A stretch of 29,262 nt of DNA from an uncultured Campylobacter sp. GTDB taxonomy: Bacteria; Campylobacterota; Campylobacteria; Campylobacterales; Campylobacteraceae. A program made the translations under genes and the position numbers. The DNA lies in the NCBI RefSeq assembly GCF_938045625.1, contig NZ_CALIAV010000078.1, positions 1-29,262 of the forward strand, in the 5' to 3' direction. Below are positions 1 to 8,113 of the stretch, in pieces (position 1 is the first letter of the stretch; each line of letters starts with the position of its first letter). The notes beneath the pieces are model-generated. The model was not told the DNA's origin. It saw only the letters and a program-made list of their open reading frames with translations, and searched no databases.

Positions 1-180
1 AATTTTATTATTATATAGCATAAGTATAAAAATAAAACTTAATATTTTATGAAATATCAGCTACAAAATATGGAACTTTAGGCGTGAAGCTTTTGTATTT
101 TTATGCGTATTAAGTAATAAATTTTGAATTTTTGAATTATCAAAATAGATAGATGAAATTTGTGTTAAAGCGGAGTTTTG
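1..180. other. AT-rich gap left of the operon end
   Basis: This very AT-rich stretch lies beyond the terminator-like hairpin of the minus-strand operon. I see no coding region, tRNA or strong inverted repeat in it. Its composition fits a promoter region for a gene outside the window on the left, but no convincing -10/-35 pair can be singled out. Confidence 0.3.
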
Positions 181-218
181 AAAAAGGACGCGGAAGTAAA
201 GCTCGCGGCTTCACTTCC
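181..218 (-). terminator. Rho-independent-like terminator overlapping a stop codon
   Basis: Read on the minus strand, GGAAGTGAAGC (218–208) pairs with GCTTTACTTCC (202–192) around the 5-base loop CGCGA. This gives 11 pairs, one of them a G·U that forms only in the minus-strand RNA. Six bases later comes a run of five U (185–181). The left arm contains the last codons and the TGA stop (213–211) of the final operon gene. The wobble makes it directional, so it should end the long minus-strand operon. Confidence 0.6.
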
Positions 219-984
219 CAAAAAGTTTCTTTATAGCGCCGAAAAAGCCGCCTGAGCCCTCGTTTTTATCGCTTTTGTTTTTCTTTTTATCCAGCTTCAT
301 CGCTTCGCTTAATTGCTGCGCTGCCGTATCGGCGTAGATAAACGCGCCTTCGGGGTCGCAGTTAAAAAGATTTGAGTAGCACTCGGAATCATTTAAATCA
401 ATCGGGTTGGGTATAATCACGTCGGTAGCCTCAAGCAGCCCGTAGCTGTTTTCTACACTAAATTTAACTGCACTCAAAAACGCAGGCAAATTTTGCGCGT
501 AAAAATCATCCGTTTTTTGCTTGATATTTTCATCGGCGTTGTAGTCCTGCCAAAATTTGGCCAAATTTGCCGCGTTTATAAATGCGCCAGACGAGTAGTT
601 TCCGTCAAATTCGCCTGTAAATTTTGCTTTTATTTCAGGCGGTATGACGCCGCTTATATCGCTTAGATACTGCTTAAATTCGCCGTGTTCGTCCGCCAAA
701 AAGCCAAACGCCGTGCCGCGCGTATAGAAGTATTTTCTAAAAAATCCCTGCACGGTAGCAAGTATGTAGCCATGGCTGACCGAAAAACTCTCGCCATCTT
801 TGGTTTCAAGCGCGATTTTAAGAGTATCAATGTATTTTTGCGCGTAAAAATCCTCCATACCGTACTCTTTTGCAAGCCTGTCCGCGACCGACCAGTCGCC
901 CTCTAGCGCGCTTTTTAACGCGTCAAAATACCACTGCTCTATCTCGTTTTCGTTGATTGGATGATAGCTCACGTCGTAGCCCAT
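211..984 (-). CDS. Hypothetical protein, 257 aa (MGYDVSYHPI N-terminus)
   Basis: I do not recognise this protein. It has no signal peptide or membrane segment and looks soluble, rich in aromatic and acidic residues (EIEQWYFDALKSALEGDW near the start). It ends in a Lys/Asn/Ser-rich linker (about 233–245) and a short glycine/phenylalanine amphipathic tail, GGFFGAIKKLFGK. The ATG at 984 follows AAAGGA at good spacing. That ribosome site lies over the end of the upstream membrane-protein gene, whose stop is only 3 bases away, so the two are probably translated together. It is the last gene of the long minus-strand run and its stop sits inside the terminator hairpin. Its place after a membrane protein would suit an accessory or immunity-type pair, but nothing in the sequence proves that. 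Confidence 0.75.
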   Translation of the reverse strand: MGYDVSYHPINENEIEQWYFDALKSALEGDWSVADRLAKEYGMEDFYAQKYIDTLKIALETKDGESFSVSHGYILATVQGFFRKYFYTRGTAFGFLADEHGEFKQYLSDISGVIPPEIKAKFTGEFDGNYSSGAFINAANLAKFWQDYNADENIKQKTDDFYAQNLPAFLSAVKFSVENSYGLLEATDVIIPNPIDLNDSECYSNLFNCDPEGAFIYADTAAQQLSEAMKLDKKKNKSDKNEGSGGFFGAIKKLFGK

Positions 985-987
985 TTA

Positions 988-1503
988 TTAGTCCTTTGTT
1001 TTTTCTTGATTTTTTGTTTTAAATTTGTCGTAATTTGATAGGTAGTAAGTCGCCCTAGACAAAAAGTGTAGAAACGAAATATACAGGGTTATCGGTATCA
1101 AAAATAAAAATGCGGATATTAACAACAAGCCCCACAGCATATCGCTAGCCGGTTTGAAAAAGTATACGTAATAGTATGTTCCGCTCCCGCTCCCCTCATT
1201 CCAGCCTTCAACATTGCATAAAAGTAAAAAATTTATAAATAATAAAATACCCAAAAGCACAAAATATTTACAGTTTCGTAGTCTTGGTATCAAGCCGTAG
1301 ATGAGACATATAATGATATCGGTAAGTATTAAAATTTTAAATCCAACCGCATCCCTATCATCATAAGGAGCAACAAAAGATAGAGTTAAAAAGCCGGCAA
1401 TAAGTCCGATTATATCAACTATTATCGGAAGGGGATTAGTGTTTTTGTTACTCTGCTTATTTTTTAAAAATAGCAGCTCAAGTTCATCTCTTCGTTTTTC
1501 CAT
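988..1503 (-). CDS. Hypothetical four-helix membrane protein, 171 aa
   Basis: A small integral membrane protein of no family I recognise. A charged N-terminus (MEKRRDELELLFLKNKQ) is followed by about four hydrophobic stretches: roughly 26–44, 56–71, 80–97 and 121–146. The loop between helices 3 and 4 is Gly/Ser/Tyr rich (EGSGSGTYYYVYF). The C-terminus is charged and rich in Lys. The ATG at 1503 has an AAAGG site and lies 11 bases after the yggS stop. Its stop precedes the next gene by 3 bases. Its base composition is lower in GC than that of neighbouring core genes, which would fit a later addition at the end of the operon. No function is assigned. Confidence 0.7.
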   Translation of the reverse strand: MEKRRDELELLFLKNKQSNKNTNPLPIIVDIIGLIAGFLTLSFVAPYDDRDAVGFKILILTDIIICLIYGLIPRLRNCKYFVLLGILLFINFLLLCNVEGWNEGSGSGTYYYVYFFKPASDMLWGLLLISAFLFLIPITLYISFLHFLSRATYYLSNYDKFKTKNQEKTKD

Positions 1504-1514
1504 ATTTTAGCCTT

Positions 1515-2150
1515 TTAACTATACAAAATCGACCCCAAACGAATCATATTCGAGCCGCATTTTATCGCCAGCTCAAAGTCGCCACTCATACCCATCGAGC
1601 AAATTTGCGCACCCTTTGATTGCAGATTTTCGTAAATTTTACGCGTAGTCTCAAAGCTCTTTTGTATAGCTCGCTCGTCATCAGCGTGCGCGCCGATACT
1701 CATCACGCCGACGGGTTTTAGAAATTTACACTCCTGCGCGATTTGCAAAAACGCATCCTGCGCAGCTTCTGGCGAGATGCCTTGTTTCGTGTCTTCGTAG
1801 GCCGAGTTTATCTGCAGCAGACAAGGTAGCTCGCGATCAAGCCTCTTATCCACAGCAAGCGCGGCTTCTACGCTCTCGCAGCTTTGCCAAAGCGTGGGTT
1901 TGAGCGCTAGCAGGTGGTTTATTTTGTTGCTTTGAAGTCTCCCGATGAAGTGCCACTCGATCGGCAAATTTGACAAAATTTCGCTCTTGTTTTTGAGCTC
2001 TTGCACGCGGTTTTCGCCAAAGCTCGTTTGCCCTTGCCTAAAAAGCTCCAAAACCTCTTTAGTCGTTACGTTTTTACTCACGGCGATTAGCTTCACGGCC
2101 TCGCCCGTGCGCGCGTTTTCGATGCGCTCTAAAATTTGCGCGAGCTTCAT
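1515..2150 (-). CDS. yggS: YggS/PLPBP family pyridoxal-phosphate homeostasis protein
   Basis: This is a single-domain TIM-barrel protein that binds PLP and buffers cellular PLP and amino-acid pools; it has no known enzymatic reaction. The PLP lysine is K26 in AVSKN. Other family signatures are FGENRVQE, WHFIGRLQSNK and a C-terminal GMSGDFELAI...GSNMIRLGS that grips the phosphate. At 211 aa it is near the usual length (about 210–235). Its ATG (2150–2148) overlaps the rseP stop as ATGA, so it is translationally coupled to rseP. The context in a lipid and envelope operon is typical linkage rather than evidence of a pathway role. Confidence 0.93.
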   Translation of the reverse strand: MKLAQILERIENARTGEAVKLIAVSKNVTTKEVLELFRQGQTSFGENRVQELKNKSEILSNLPIEWHFIGRLQSNKINHLLALKPTLWQSCESVEAALAVDKRLDRELPCLLQINSAYEDTKQGISPEAAQDAFLQIAQECKFLKPVGVMSIGAHADDERAIQKSFETTRKIYENLQSKGAQICSMGMSGDFELAIKCGSNMIRLGSILYS

Positions 2151-3259
2151 TGTCCCGCTCCGCTTAGGCGCATCACGTCGTTAAAGGTCGCAAACGCCAT
2201 CAGGCAGAGCAAAAACGCCCAGCCGCAGTAGGTGAGGCCGATATAGACTTTTTCGTTCATCTCGCGGCGGAAAATGAGCTCGTAAAGGTTGAAAAATATA
2301 TGTCCGCCGTCAAGCGCCGGGATAGGCAGCAGGTTTAGCACGCCTAAATTTACGGATATGAGCGCTGCGATGATGAGTAGGGTCGAGACGCCGATGCCTG
2401 CGGCCTTTGAGGTGATGTCGGTGATCTGGATGATGCCGCCCATCTCTTTTAGCGGCACGACGCCTACGATGAGCTTTTCAAGCCCCGTAAATATGAGCTT
2501 TGAAGCGTTTATAGTCTCAACGAGCGCAAATTTGAGCGAGCTAAAGCCGGTATTTCGTATCGTGACAGCCTCGCCTGATGGCGAAATGCCGATGAGCGGT
2601 TTTTCTATCTTTTCGCCAAATATCGTCATGCTTTGCCCGATTTTAGGCGTCAAATTTATAGTTTTTATTTCGCCGGCGCGCTCGAGCGTGATCGCGGTGG
2701 AGGTTAAATTTACGTTTTTGCTTACCTCGTCCCATTCGCTGATTTTGATGCCGTTTATGTTTAAAATTTTATCGCCTTTTTGCAGTCCTGCGCTCGCCGC
2801 AGCCGAGTTTTCCAGCACCTTGCCCACGGTTGGAGCTAGCCTCTCAACTCCGATATGTCCGAGCGCGATAAAGATAAAAAACGCCAAGGCAAAGTTAAAA
2901 AACGGTCCGGCAAAAAGGATAAAAATGCGTCCTAGCGGGCTAAGTCTAGTGTAGCTGTCGGCGTCCTCGTTTTTTAGCCCCGGTTTTGCGTCCTCTTGCC
3001 CTTTTAGGCTAACGTAGCCGCCAAGCGGTATCGCGCTGATGGCGTACTCGGTGCCGCCGATGGTTTTTGAGTAGATGCTTTGCCCAAAGCCCACGCTAAA
3101 TTTCAAAACGCCCACTTTTAGCATGCGAGCGGCGAGAAAGTGGCCTAGCTCGTGAAAAAATATAAGAAACGAAATCACCAAAACCGTGATCAAAAAGTGC
3201 CACGAATACGCATAAATGCCGACGGCTAGCAATGCCGCCACAAAGATAATGCTTTTCAA
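2147..3259 (-). CDS. rseP: RseP-type site-2 membrane metalloprotease
   Basis: An integral-membrane zinc protease (M50) that cuts substrates such as anti-sigma factors or signal-peptide remnants within the membrane. HELGH at 36–40 in the first helix region supplies two zinc histidines and the catalytic Glu. A single PDZ domain follows at about 125–200 (AGLQKGDKILNINGIKI). The third zinc ligand motif is LNLLPIPALDGGH, with LDGG at 316–319. At 370 aa with one PDZ it fits the shorter non-enteric form. The start is TTG at 3259, with AAAGG six bases upstream; no ATG occurs before HELGH. It is followed by yggS with an ATGA overlap and preceded by the PerM-like gene 21 bases away. What it cuts here cannot be told from the window, which holds no rseA-like gene. 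Confidence 0.93.
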   Translation of the reverse strand: MKSIIFVAALLAVGIYAYSWHFLITVLVISFLIFFHELGHFLAARMLKVGVLKFSVGFGQSIYSKTIGGTEYAISAIPLGGYVSLKGQEDAKPGLKNEDADSYTRLSPLGRIFILFAGPFFNFALAFFIFIALGHIGVERLAPTVGKVLENSAAASAGLQKGDKILNINGIKISEWDEVSKNVNLTSTAITLERAGEIKTINLTPKIGQSMTIFGEKIEKPLIGISPSGEAVTIRNTGFSSLKFALVETINASKLIFTGLEKLIVGVVPLKEMGGIIQITDITSKAAGIGVSTLLIIAALISVNLGVLNLLPIPALDGGHIFFNLYELIFRREMNEKVYIGLTYCGWAFLLCLMAFATFNDVMRLSGAGQ

Positions 3260-3280
3260 AATTTACCTTTAAATTTGATT

Positions 3281-4297
3281 TTACCGCTCGAGTTTATCGC
3301 TGAGTAAAACGGCGATAAATTTCGTGCTCGGGTTCGCGTCAAGCGCGATCTTTAGGCTCATCGTAAGCGGTACGGCTAAAAACATACCGCCGATGCCGAA
3401 CAAAAATCCCCAAAAAAGTAGGCTCAAAAGCACGACAAGCGTGCTGATCCCAAGGCCTTTGCCAAGAAATTTAGGCTTGATAAAGTTGCCGATGACGACA
3501 TTTACGGCCGCATACAGCGCCGCAGTCCAAGCACAAGCCGCCGCGTCGTTTAACAAAAGCGCCACCAAAAGCGCTGGAACGGCCGCGATGATAGAGCCGA
3601 TCGTCGGGACAAAATTTAGCACGAAAGCCAAAATCCCCCAAAGCGGCGCGTAAGGCACGCCGATGAAATTTAACCCAATAAATATAAAAACGCCCGTTGA
3701 AAACGATGCTGCGGACTTGATCGCGAGATAGCGTTTGAGATTTGATATAAACGTATCTACGATCTGATTTGTTTGCGGATTTTTACTCGCAAAATACTCG
3801 ACTTTTTGAGAAAATACCTGTACCTCAAAAAGCATAAAAGTAACGAGCAAAAAGACAAAAAAGCTCTTTGAGGCAAGCTCCGTGCCGCTTCTTAAAAATC
3901 CGCCCAGCACGGCAAAAAGTTTATTGATATCAAAGTCTGCGGGCGCGGCGACGCTGTTTGGGTCGATGAGTCCGCGGCTAGCTAAGATATGGTGATAGTG
4001 GTCGGCGAGGGCTTTAAATTTGCTCTGAAGCTCTGGCATGTAGCTAACTAGCCCGTTGATCGTCTTTAGAACGGTGTTTGCGATAAAACCAAGCGATAAA
4101 AACACGACTGCGGTAACTAGCGCAAAGGCTAAAACGCGCGGAAATTTGAGCTTTTCTAGCGCATTTATCGCAGGCGTCGCTACGATAGCGATAAAAACCG
4201 CCATCAAAAAGGGCAGAACTACGACGCTAGCGGCCTTTAGTCCGGCTGCTACAACGACGAAGCTAGCTAGATAGATTATGGCGTTTCCTGTTCTCAA
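3281..4297 (-). CDS. AI-2E/PerM family membrane protein
   Basis: A polytopic membrane protein of the AI-2E transporter (PerM, formerly DUF20/UPF0118) family, 338 aa. The pattern is the usual one: two N-terminal helices (about 7–50), a third at about 57–80, a soluble middle segment with amphipathic helices (85–135), then a C-terminal bundle with Gly/Pro-rich helices. NFIGVPYAPLWGILAFVLNF, FVPTIGSIIAAVPALL and LFGIGGMFLAVPLT are typical of the family. The likely start is TTG at 4297, only 2 bases after the pgsA stop, with AGGCG upstream; the next ATG (residue 33) would cut the first helix. Family members export diverse small molecules or ions, and the substrate cannot be told here. Confidence 0.88.
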   Translation of the reverse strand: MRTGNAIIYLASFVVVAAGLKAASVVVLPFLMAVFIAIVATPAINALEKLKFPRVLAFALVTAVVFLSLGFIANTVLKTINGLVSYMPELQSKFKALADHYHHILASRGLIDPNSVAAPADFDINKLFAVLGGFLRSGTELASKSFFVFLLVTFMLFEVQVFSQKVEYFASKNPQTNQIVDTFISNLKRYLAIKSAASFSTGVFIFIGLNFIGVPYAPLWGILAFVLNFVPTIGSIIAAVPALLVALLLNDAAACAWTAALYAAVNVVIGNFIKPKFLGKGLGISTLVVLLSLLFWGFLFGIGGMFLAVPLTMSLKIALDANPSTKFIAVLLSDKLER

Positions 4298-4299
4298 AT

Positions 4300-4854
4300 T
4301 TACGCCTTTTTGGCTTGATTTTTAACGTGCTTTACATAAGCGTTTACGTACTCAAAGCCCGAATATAGCGTCAGCGCGACGCTAAGCCAGAGCAAAAACT
4401 CGCCAAAAGGCCACTGCATAGTTAAAAAGCCGATCGCAACCATCTGGCAGACGGTTTTGACTTTGCCCGCCATCGATGCGGCGACCTCTACGCCTTCGCC
4501 CGCCATCACGACGCGAAAACCCGTGATAAAAAACTCGCGAACGAGGATGAGATACACGGCCCACGGGCTTGCGCGGTCTATCATCATGAGTCCTAAAAAT
4601 GCGCCCAGAGTTAGCATTTTATCCGCAAGCGGGTCGATCACGGCTCCAAGCTTAGTCTTTTGATCCCATGCGCGCGCGATAAATCCGTCGAAAAAGTCCG
4701 TGACGCTGGCGATCACAAACACAAGCGCGGCAAAGTAGTTCATCCAGCTAACGTGCACGCCTGAGAAGGAATTTACGCTAAGTAGCAGCCAAAACATCAG
4801 AGGCGCAAGAAATACGCGCAGGAAGGCTAGGGCGTTTGGTAAATTTAGGCTCAT
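4300..4854 (-). CDS. pgsA: CDP-diacylglycerol–glycerol-3-phosphate 3-phosphatidyltransferase
   Basis: This enzyme makes phosphatidylglycerol phosphate from CDP-diacylglycerol and glycerol-3-phosphate at the inner membrane, the committed step to phosphatidylglycerol and cardiolipin. The full CDP-alcohol phosphatidyltransferase motif is visible: D53, D56-G57, A60-R61, G70, D74 and D78. There are about five hydrophobic helices in 184 aa, the usual length. The ATG at 4854 directly abuts the TAA of the preceding small ORF; its ribosome site (AAGAAAG) is weak, which fits coupling to upstream translation. The neighbours perM and rseP are membrane functions of the same operon. PgsA rather than another class member is favoured by length and motif context. 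Confidence 0.93.
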   Translation of the reverse strand: MSLNLPNALAFLRVFLAPLMFWLLLSVNSFSGVHVSWMNYFAALVFVIASVTDFFDGFIARAWDQKTKLGAVIDPLADKMLTLGAFLGLMMIDRASPWAVYLILVREFFITGFRVVMAGEGVEVAASMAGKVKTVCQMVAIGFLTMQWPFGEFLLWLSVALTLYSGFEYVNAYVKHVKNQAKKA

Positions 4855-5181
4855 TTATTTTTTTCTTTCTTTTGGATTTTGAAGTTTAAAATTTGACGGC
4901 GTGGCGCGGGAGTCGGCGGAAAAATAGCTGGCCTTGTTTTGGCTTGGTTTCTCCTGTTGCATATTTGCTCTTTTACTAAATTTGCTCGGATCTTCGTCAA
5001 ATTTGAGCAAATTTGACAAATTTGGATTAAATTTAAGAAAACCGTCCGTGCCGCAAAATTTGCTTTCAAATTTTAAATTTTCATCAAATTTAGCCTGTAA
5101 GCGCGTTAAATTTATAACGCCAAATTTGCCCAGAACACGAGCAACCGACAAATGAGCGCAGGCTAAATTTGCTTTTTTCAT
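4855..5181 (-). CDS. Small uncertain ORF, 108 aa, AAATTT-rich
   Basis: This ORF fills exactly the gap between the fabL-like gene and pgsA. Its ATG overlaps the fabL stop as ATGA (5181–5178), and its TAA directly abuts the pgsA ATG. That fit argues that it is translated. Against this, much of the protein is built from AAATTT-type words that are noise in this genome's gaps, giving repeated Lys-Phe and Asn-Leu pairs (AKFDENLKFESKF, NPNLSNLLKF). It has no domain, signal peptide or membrane segment I recognise, and it ends in a Lys-rich tail. It could be a lineage-specific protein or an open spacer kept by translational coupling. Confidence 0.4.
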   Translation of the reverse strand: MKKANLACAHLSVARVLGKFGVINLTRLQAKFDENLKFESKFCGTDGFLKFNPNLSNLLKFDEDPSKFSKRANMQQEKPSQNKASYFSADSRATPSNFKLQNPKERKK

Positions 5182-5963
5182 TTAAATGTTGTACCGCCGT
5201 CGATGATGAAGGTGTGGCCCGTTACCCAGCTAGCTTTTGAGCTGCACAGAAACAAACATGCGCCAGCGATATCCGTGGGCTGACCCATGCGATTTAGCGG
5301 GCTTAGCTCGGCCGTTTTGTCGCGAACTTCCTCATAATTAGTAAAGGCTCGCAACGCGTCCGTCTCGATCGGGCCGCCGCTAACGACGTTTACGCGGATA
5401 TTTTTTTCGCCAAGCTCAGTCGCCGCATAGCGCGCCATAGCTTCTACCGCAGCTTTTGCAGTACCGTGGCCTGCGTAGTTTTCGATATAGACGAGGTTAC
5501 CCGTCGATGAAAGCGAGATGATACTGCCGCCGCCCGTTTTTTCCATGCGTTTTGCTGCTTCTTGCGCGCCGACTACGAATGCGTTTACGGTTGCTGTGAA
5601 AATGTTATTGATACCGCGAGGGCGAAGTTTCATAAATTTCGTATATCCGCCTGCGACCGGACGACCCGAGATGATAGCGTTTGAGATGAAAAAATCGATG
5701 CGGTCGAAGTCTGCGTCGATCTCTAAAAATAGATCTTTATAGGTCTCGGGCTCGAGTATATTTAGCGCATAGGCTCTGGCTTTTATGCCGTACGTCGCCT
5801 CGAGCTCGGCGGCTTGGGTCTTGGCTAGCTCTTCGTTTGAGTTATATGTAAAGGCGATATTTACGCCCTTTGCGGCGAATTCCTCCACGATAGCGCGTCC
5901 GATACCGCGCGTTCCGCCGCTGATTACTAGAGTTTTGCCTTTAAATTCGTTTTCGCAGTTCAT
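5178..5963 (-). CDS. fabL: Enoyl-ACP reductase III-like SDR (FabL type)
   Basis: A short-chain dehydrogenase, 261 aa, best read as an enoyl-[acyl-carrier-protein] reductase of the FabL group. These NADPH enzymes perform the last reduction of each fatty-acid elongation cycle. The Rossmann loop is GGTRGIG (16–22). The catalytic Tyr and Lys are spaced as Y163-(six residues)-K170 in ENYAGHGTAKAA, not the YxxxK of ordinary SDRs; this Y-x6-K spacing marks enoyl-ACP reductases. Further FabL-like stretches are QEAAKRMEKTGGGSI, YLxENY-type YIENY, and VSGGPIETDALRAF. The ATG at 5963 shares its A with the dapA stop (TAATG). In related genomes the ortholog is often called just an oxidoreductase, so substrate assignment rests on motif resemblance to Bacillus FabL. 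Confidence 0.8.
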   Translation of the reverse strand: MNCENEFKGKTLVISGGTRGIGRAIVEEFAAKGVNIAFTYNSNEELAKTQAAELEATYGIKARAYALNILEPETYKDLFLEIDADFDRIDFFISNAIISGRPVAGGYTKFMKLRPRGINNIFTATVNAFVVGAQEAAKRMEKTGGGSIISLSSTGNLVYIENYAGHGTAKAAVEAMARYAATELGEKNIRVNVVSGGPIETDALRAFTNYEEVRDKTAELSPLNRMGQPTDIAGACLFLCSSKASWVTGHTFIIDGGTTFK

Positions 5964-6859
5964 TAAAATCCTTTTATGTTATATTGTTTTATAGTCTGTT
6001 CGATTTTTTTGAGGTTTTCGGCGCTCGGCTCGCAAAGCGGCAAGCGGTACTCGAGGCTTGATATGAGGCCAGCGATATACATAGCTGCCTTGACCGGGAT
6101 CGGGTTGCTCTCGCAAAACATTATTTTATTAACCGCATACAGATCGTCGTTTATGGCTTTTGCGCGCGCAAACTCGCCTTTTAGTGCAAAGTGAGTCAAA
6201 TTTGAGATCTCGTCTGGGAGCAAATTTGCCGTAACCGAGATCACGCCCTTGCCGCCGTTTGAGAGGATAGGGTAGTTTATCGCGTCCTCGCCGCTGATGA
6301 CGGATAGGCCTGGCTCGTGCGCGAGTAGATCAACGCAGCGCTCGATGCTGCCTGTGGCTTCTTTTACGCCGTAGACATTCTCGCACTCTTTAAATAGCCT
6401 AAAAACTGTGCACGGCTGGATATCTACGCCTACGCGGCCGGGGACGTTGTAGAGTAGCACCGGGATTTCTACGCTTGAGGCGATTGCTTTGTAGTGGCGA
6501 TAGAGGCCTTCTTGCGTCGGTTTGTTGTAGTAGGGCGCAACCGAGAGGATACCGTCTGCGCCGTGATCTTGAGCAAATTTTGCTAAACCTACCGCCTCGT
6601 GCGTGGCGTTACTGCCCGCACCGGCAAGTACTTTTACGCCCGTGTTTTTGCAGGTATTTACGGCGATTTCGATGCAGATTCTATGCTCGTCGTGCGTTAG
6701 CGTCGCGCTCTCGCCTGTGGTGCCGACTGGTACGACTGCGTCGATGCCGTTTGCTATTTGTCTTTTGATTAATTTTTCATAACCGATTTCGTCTAGTTTA
6801 CCGTCTTTAAATGGCGTAATCAGCGCCGTCATAGCGCCCGTTATTGCTTTTTTATTCAC
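5963..6859 (-). CDS. dapA: 4-hydroxy-tetrahydrodipicolinate synthase
   Basis: DapA condenses pyruvate with aspartate semialdehyde, the first step of the diaminopimelate/lysine branch that feeds peptidoglycan. The 298-aa TIM barrel shows GTTGES (46–51), Y137 in LYNVPGR and the Schiff-base lysine K166 in GVKEATG. Length is normal. The start is GTG at 6859 with AAAGGA about six bases upstream, and it overlaps the 3' end of the peptidase gene by 8 bases. The gene ends in TAATG shared with the fabL-like start. It sits beside murJ and other envelope genes in the same transcription run, in keeping with its role in cell-wall precursor supply. Confidence 0.97.
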   Translation of the reverse strand: MNKKAITGAMTALITPFKDGKLDEIGYEKLIKRQIANGIDAVVPVGTTGESATLTHDEHRICIEIAVNTCKNTGVKVLAGAGSNATHEAVGLAKFAQDHGADGILSVAPYYNKPTQEGLYRHYKAIASSVEIPVLLYNVPGRVGVDIQPCTVFRLFKECENVYGVKEATGSIERCVDLLAHEPGLSVISGEDAINYPILSNGGKGVISVTANLLPDEISNLTHFALKGEFARAKAINDDLYAVNKIMFCESNPIPVKAAMYIAGLISSLEYRLPLCEPSAENLKKIEQTIKQYNIKGF

Positions 6860-8105
6860 TTTTTTCCTTTCTTAGGATGATTGTCGTGGATTTTTCTTTT
6901 CTTGCGTATTTTTTGCAGATTTCGTTTAGATCAGCCGGTTTTAGCGCGGCTGTTTTTTCCGGTAGCTCAAAAAGCGGCTTTATATCGCCTCTAACTAGAT
7001 AACTGCCGTATAAATTCGCAACCTTCGACGCGCTATCTAGCGAGTAAATTAGATCGTTTTTTAAGCTATTTTTTATCTTAGTTATTTCGTCTTCGTCTAT
7101 TTTTTGCGTTTTTGCGTTTTCTAGCACACGCCAGATCCCTTCCTCTACAGCCTCGGCCTTGACGCCAGGATTACAAACGGCTAGTACGATGAGCAAGCTC
7201 TCGTCGATATTGCTCATATTATAGACGTCTACGCTGTTTACGAGGCATTTTTCATCTATCAAAACGCGCTGTAAAACCGAGCTCTGTCCGCTGCCTAGAT
7301 ACTCGGCTAGCGCGCCCAGACGGGGCTGATCCTCGTGATTAAACGGCGGGATTTTAAAGGCAAGCGCTAGCATCTCTACTTCGCTATCCTTGTAAATTTC
7401 AGCTCTTTTTGCACCGTTTTGCTCAGGCTCGATGCAGTGGAGTTTTGGTAGCGGTTTTTTGTTTTTTATGTGTTCAAAGTGCTTTTTACCTAGCTCAAAC
7501 GCGCTTTTTTTATCGATGTCGCCGCTGATTAGAAGCATCGCATTTTGCGGCTGATAGTACGTCTCGTGAAATTCTTTTATATCATCTATCGTCCAGTTTC
7601 TGATGTCGCCGATAAAACCGATCGGTGTCCAGTGATACGGGTGATAGCTAAAAGCGACGTTAAATAGCGTAAAGTACAAAAAGCCGATCGGAGAGTTGTC
7701 CGTGCGCCATCTGCGCTCCTCGGTCACGACGTCGCGCTCGGGCTGGAATTCTTTATCTTTTAGACTCAAATTTTCCATTATATCAGCATAGAGCCTAAGC
7801 GCCTCGTCTAGGTTGCCTTTTGAGCATTTGACGAAATAATGCGTATAATCAAAGCCCGTGCTAGCGTTATTTACACCGCCAAATCCCTTTACTATCTCGT
7901 CAAATTCGCCCGCTTTCATATTTTTGGTGGATTTAAAATTTAAGTGCTCTAGCATGTGTGCGATGCCGCTTTTGCCCATTGTTTCGTTTCGCGAGCCCAC
8001 GCGGTAAAACACGTCTACGCTGATGACGCTAGAGCCCTTGCTGGCGGGGATATGATAGATTTCAAAGCCGTTTTTGAGCTTTGTTTTAGAGTATTTTATA
8101 AGCAT
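6852..8105 (-). CDS. M16 family zinc metallopeptidase
   Basis: An inverted-zincin peptidase of the M16 (pitrilysin/processing-peptidase) family, 417 aa. The inverted zinc motif H50-x-x-E53-H54 lies in IAHMLEHLNFKST, and the distal ligand E130 follows 76 residues later in VVTEERRW, so the active half is intact. The N-terminal M16 domain covers about 8–155 and the C-terminal domain about 170–350. No signal peptide is visible, suggesting a cytoplasmic enzyme or export by another route. The ATG at 8105 has AAGGA. It starts 8 bases after the pyrD stop and overlaps dapA by 8 bases. It is a single active-type member without its paired inactive subunit next door. The substrate is unknown. Confidence 0.9.
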   Translation of the reverse strand: MLIKYSKTKLKNGFEIYHIPASKGSSVISVDVFYRVGSRNETMGKSGIAHMLEHLNFKSTKNMKAGEFDEIVKGFGGVNNASTGFDYTHYFVKCSKGNLDEALRLYADIMENLSLKDKEFQPERDVVTEERRWRTDNSPIGFLYFTLFNVAFSYHPYHWTPIGFIGDIRNWTIDDIKEFHETYYQPQNAMLLISGDIDKKSAFELGKKHFEHIKNKKPLPKLHCIEPEQNGAKRAEIYKDSEVEMLALAFKIPPFNHEDQPRLGALAEYLGSGQSSVLQRVLIDEKCLVNSVDVYNMSNIDESLLIVLAVCNPGVKAEAVEEGIWRVLENAKTQKIDEDEITKIKNSLKNDLIYSLDSASKVANLYGSYLVRGDIKPLFELPEKTAALKPADLNEICKKYARKEKSTTIILRKEKSE

Positions 8106-8113
8106 AAATTTCC

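Noticed and set aside
2289..2954. 221-codon open frame on the plus strand
   Set aside because: It is fully antisense to rseP, which has intact protease motifs. The predicted protein is rich in Ser/Phe/Met with no domain, as expected for a frame opposite a GC-rich gene.
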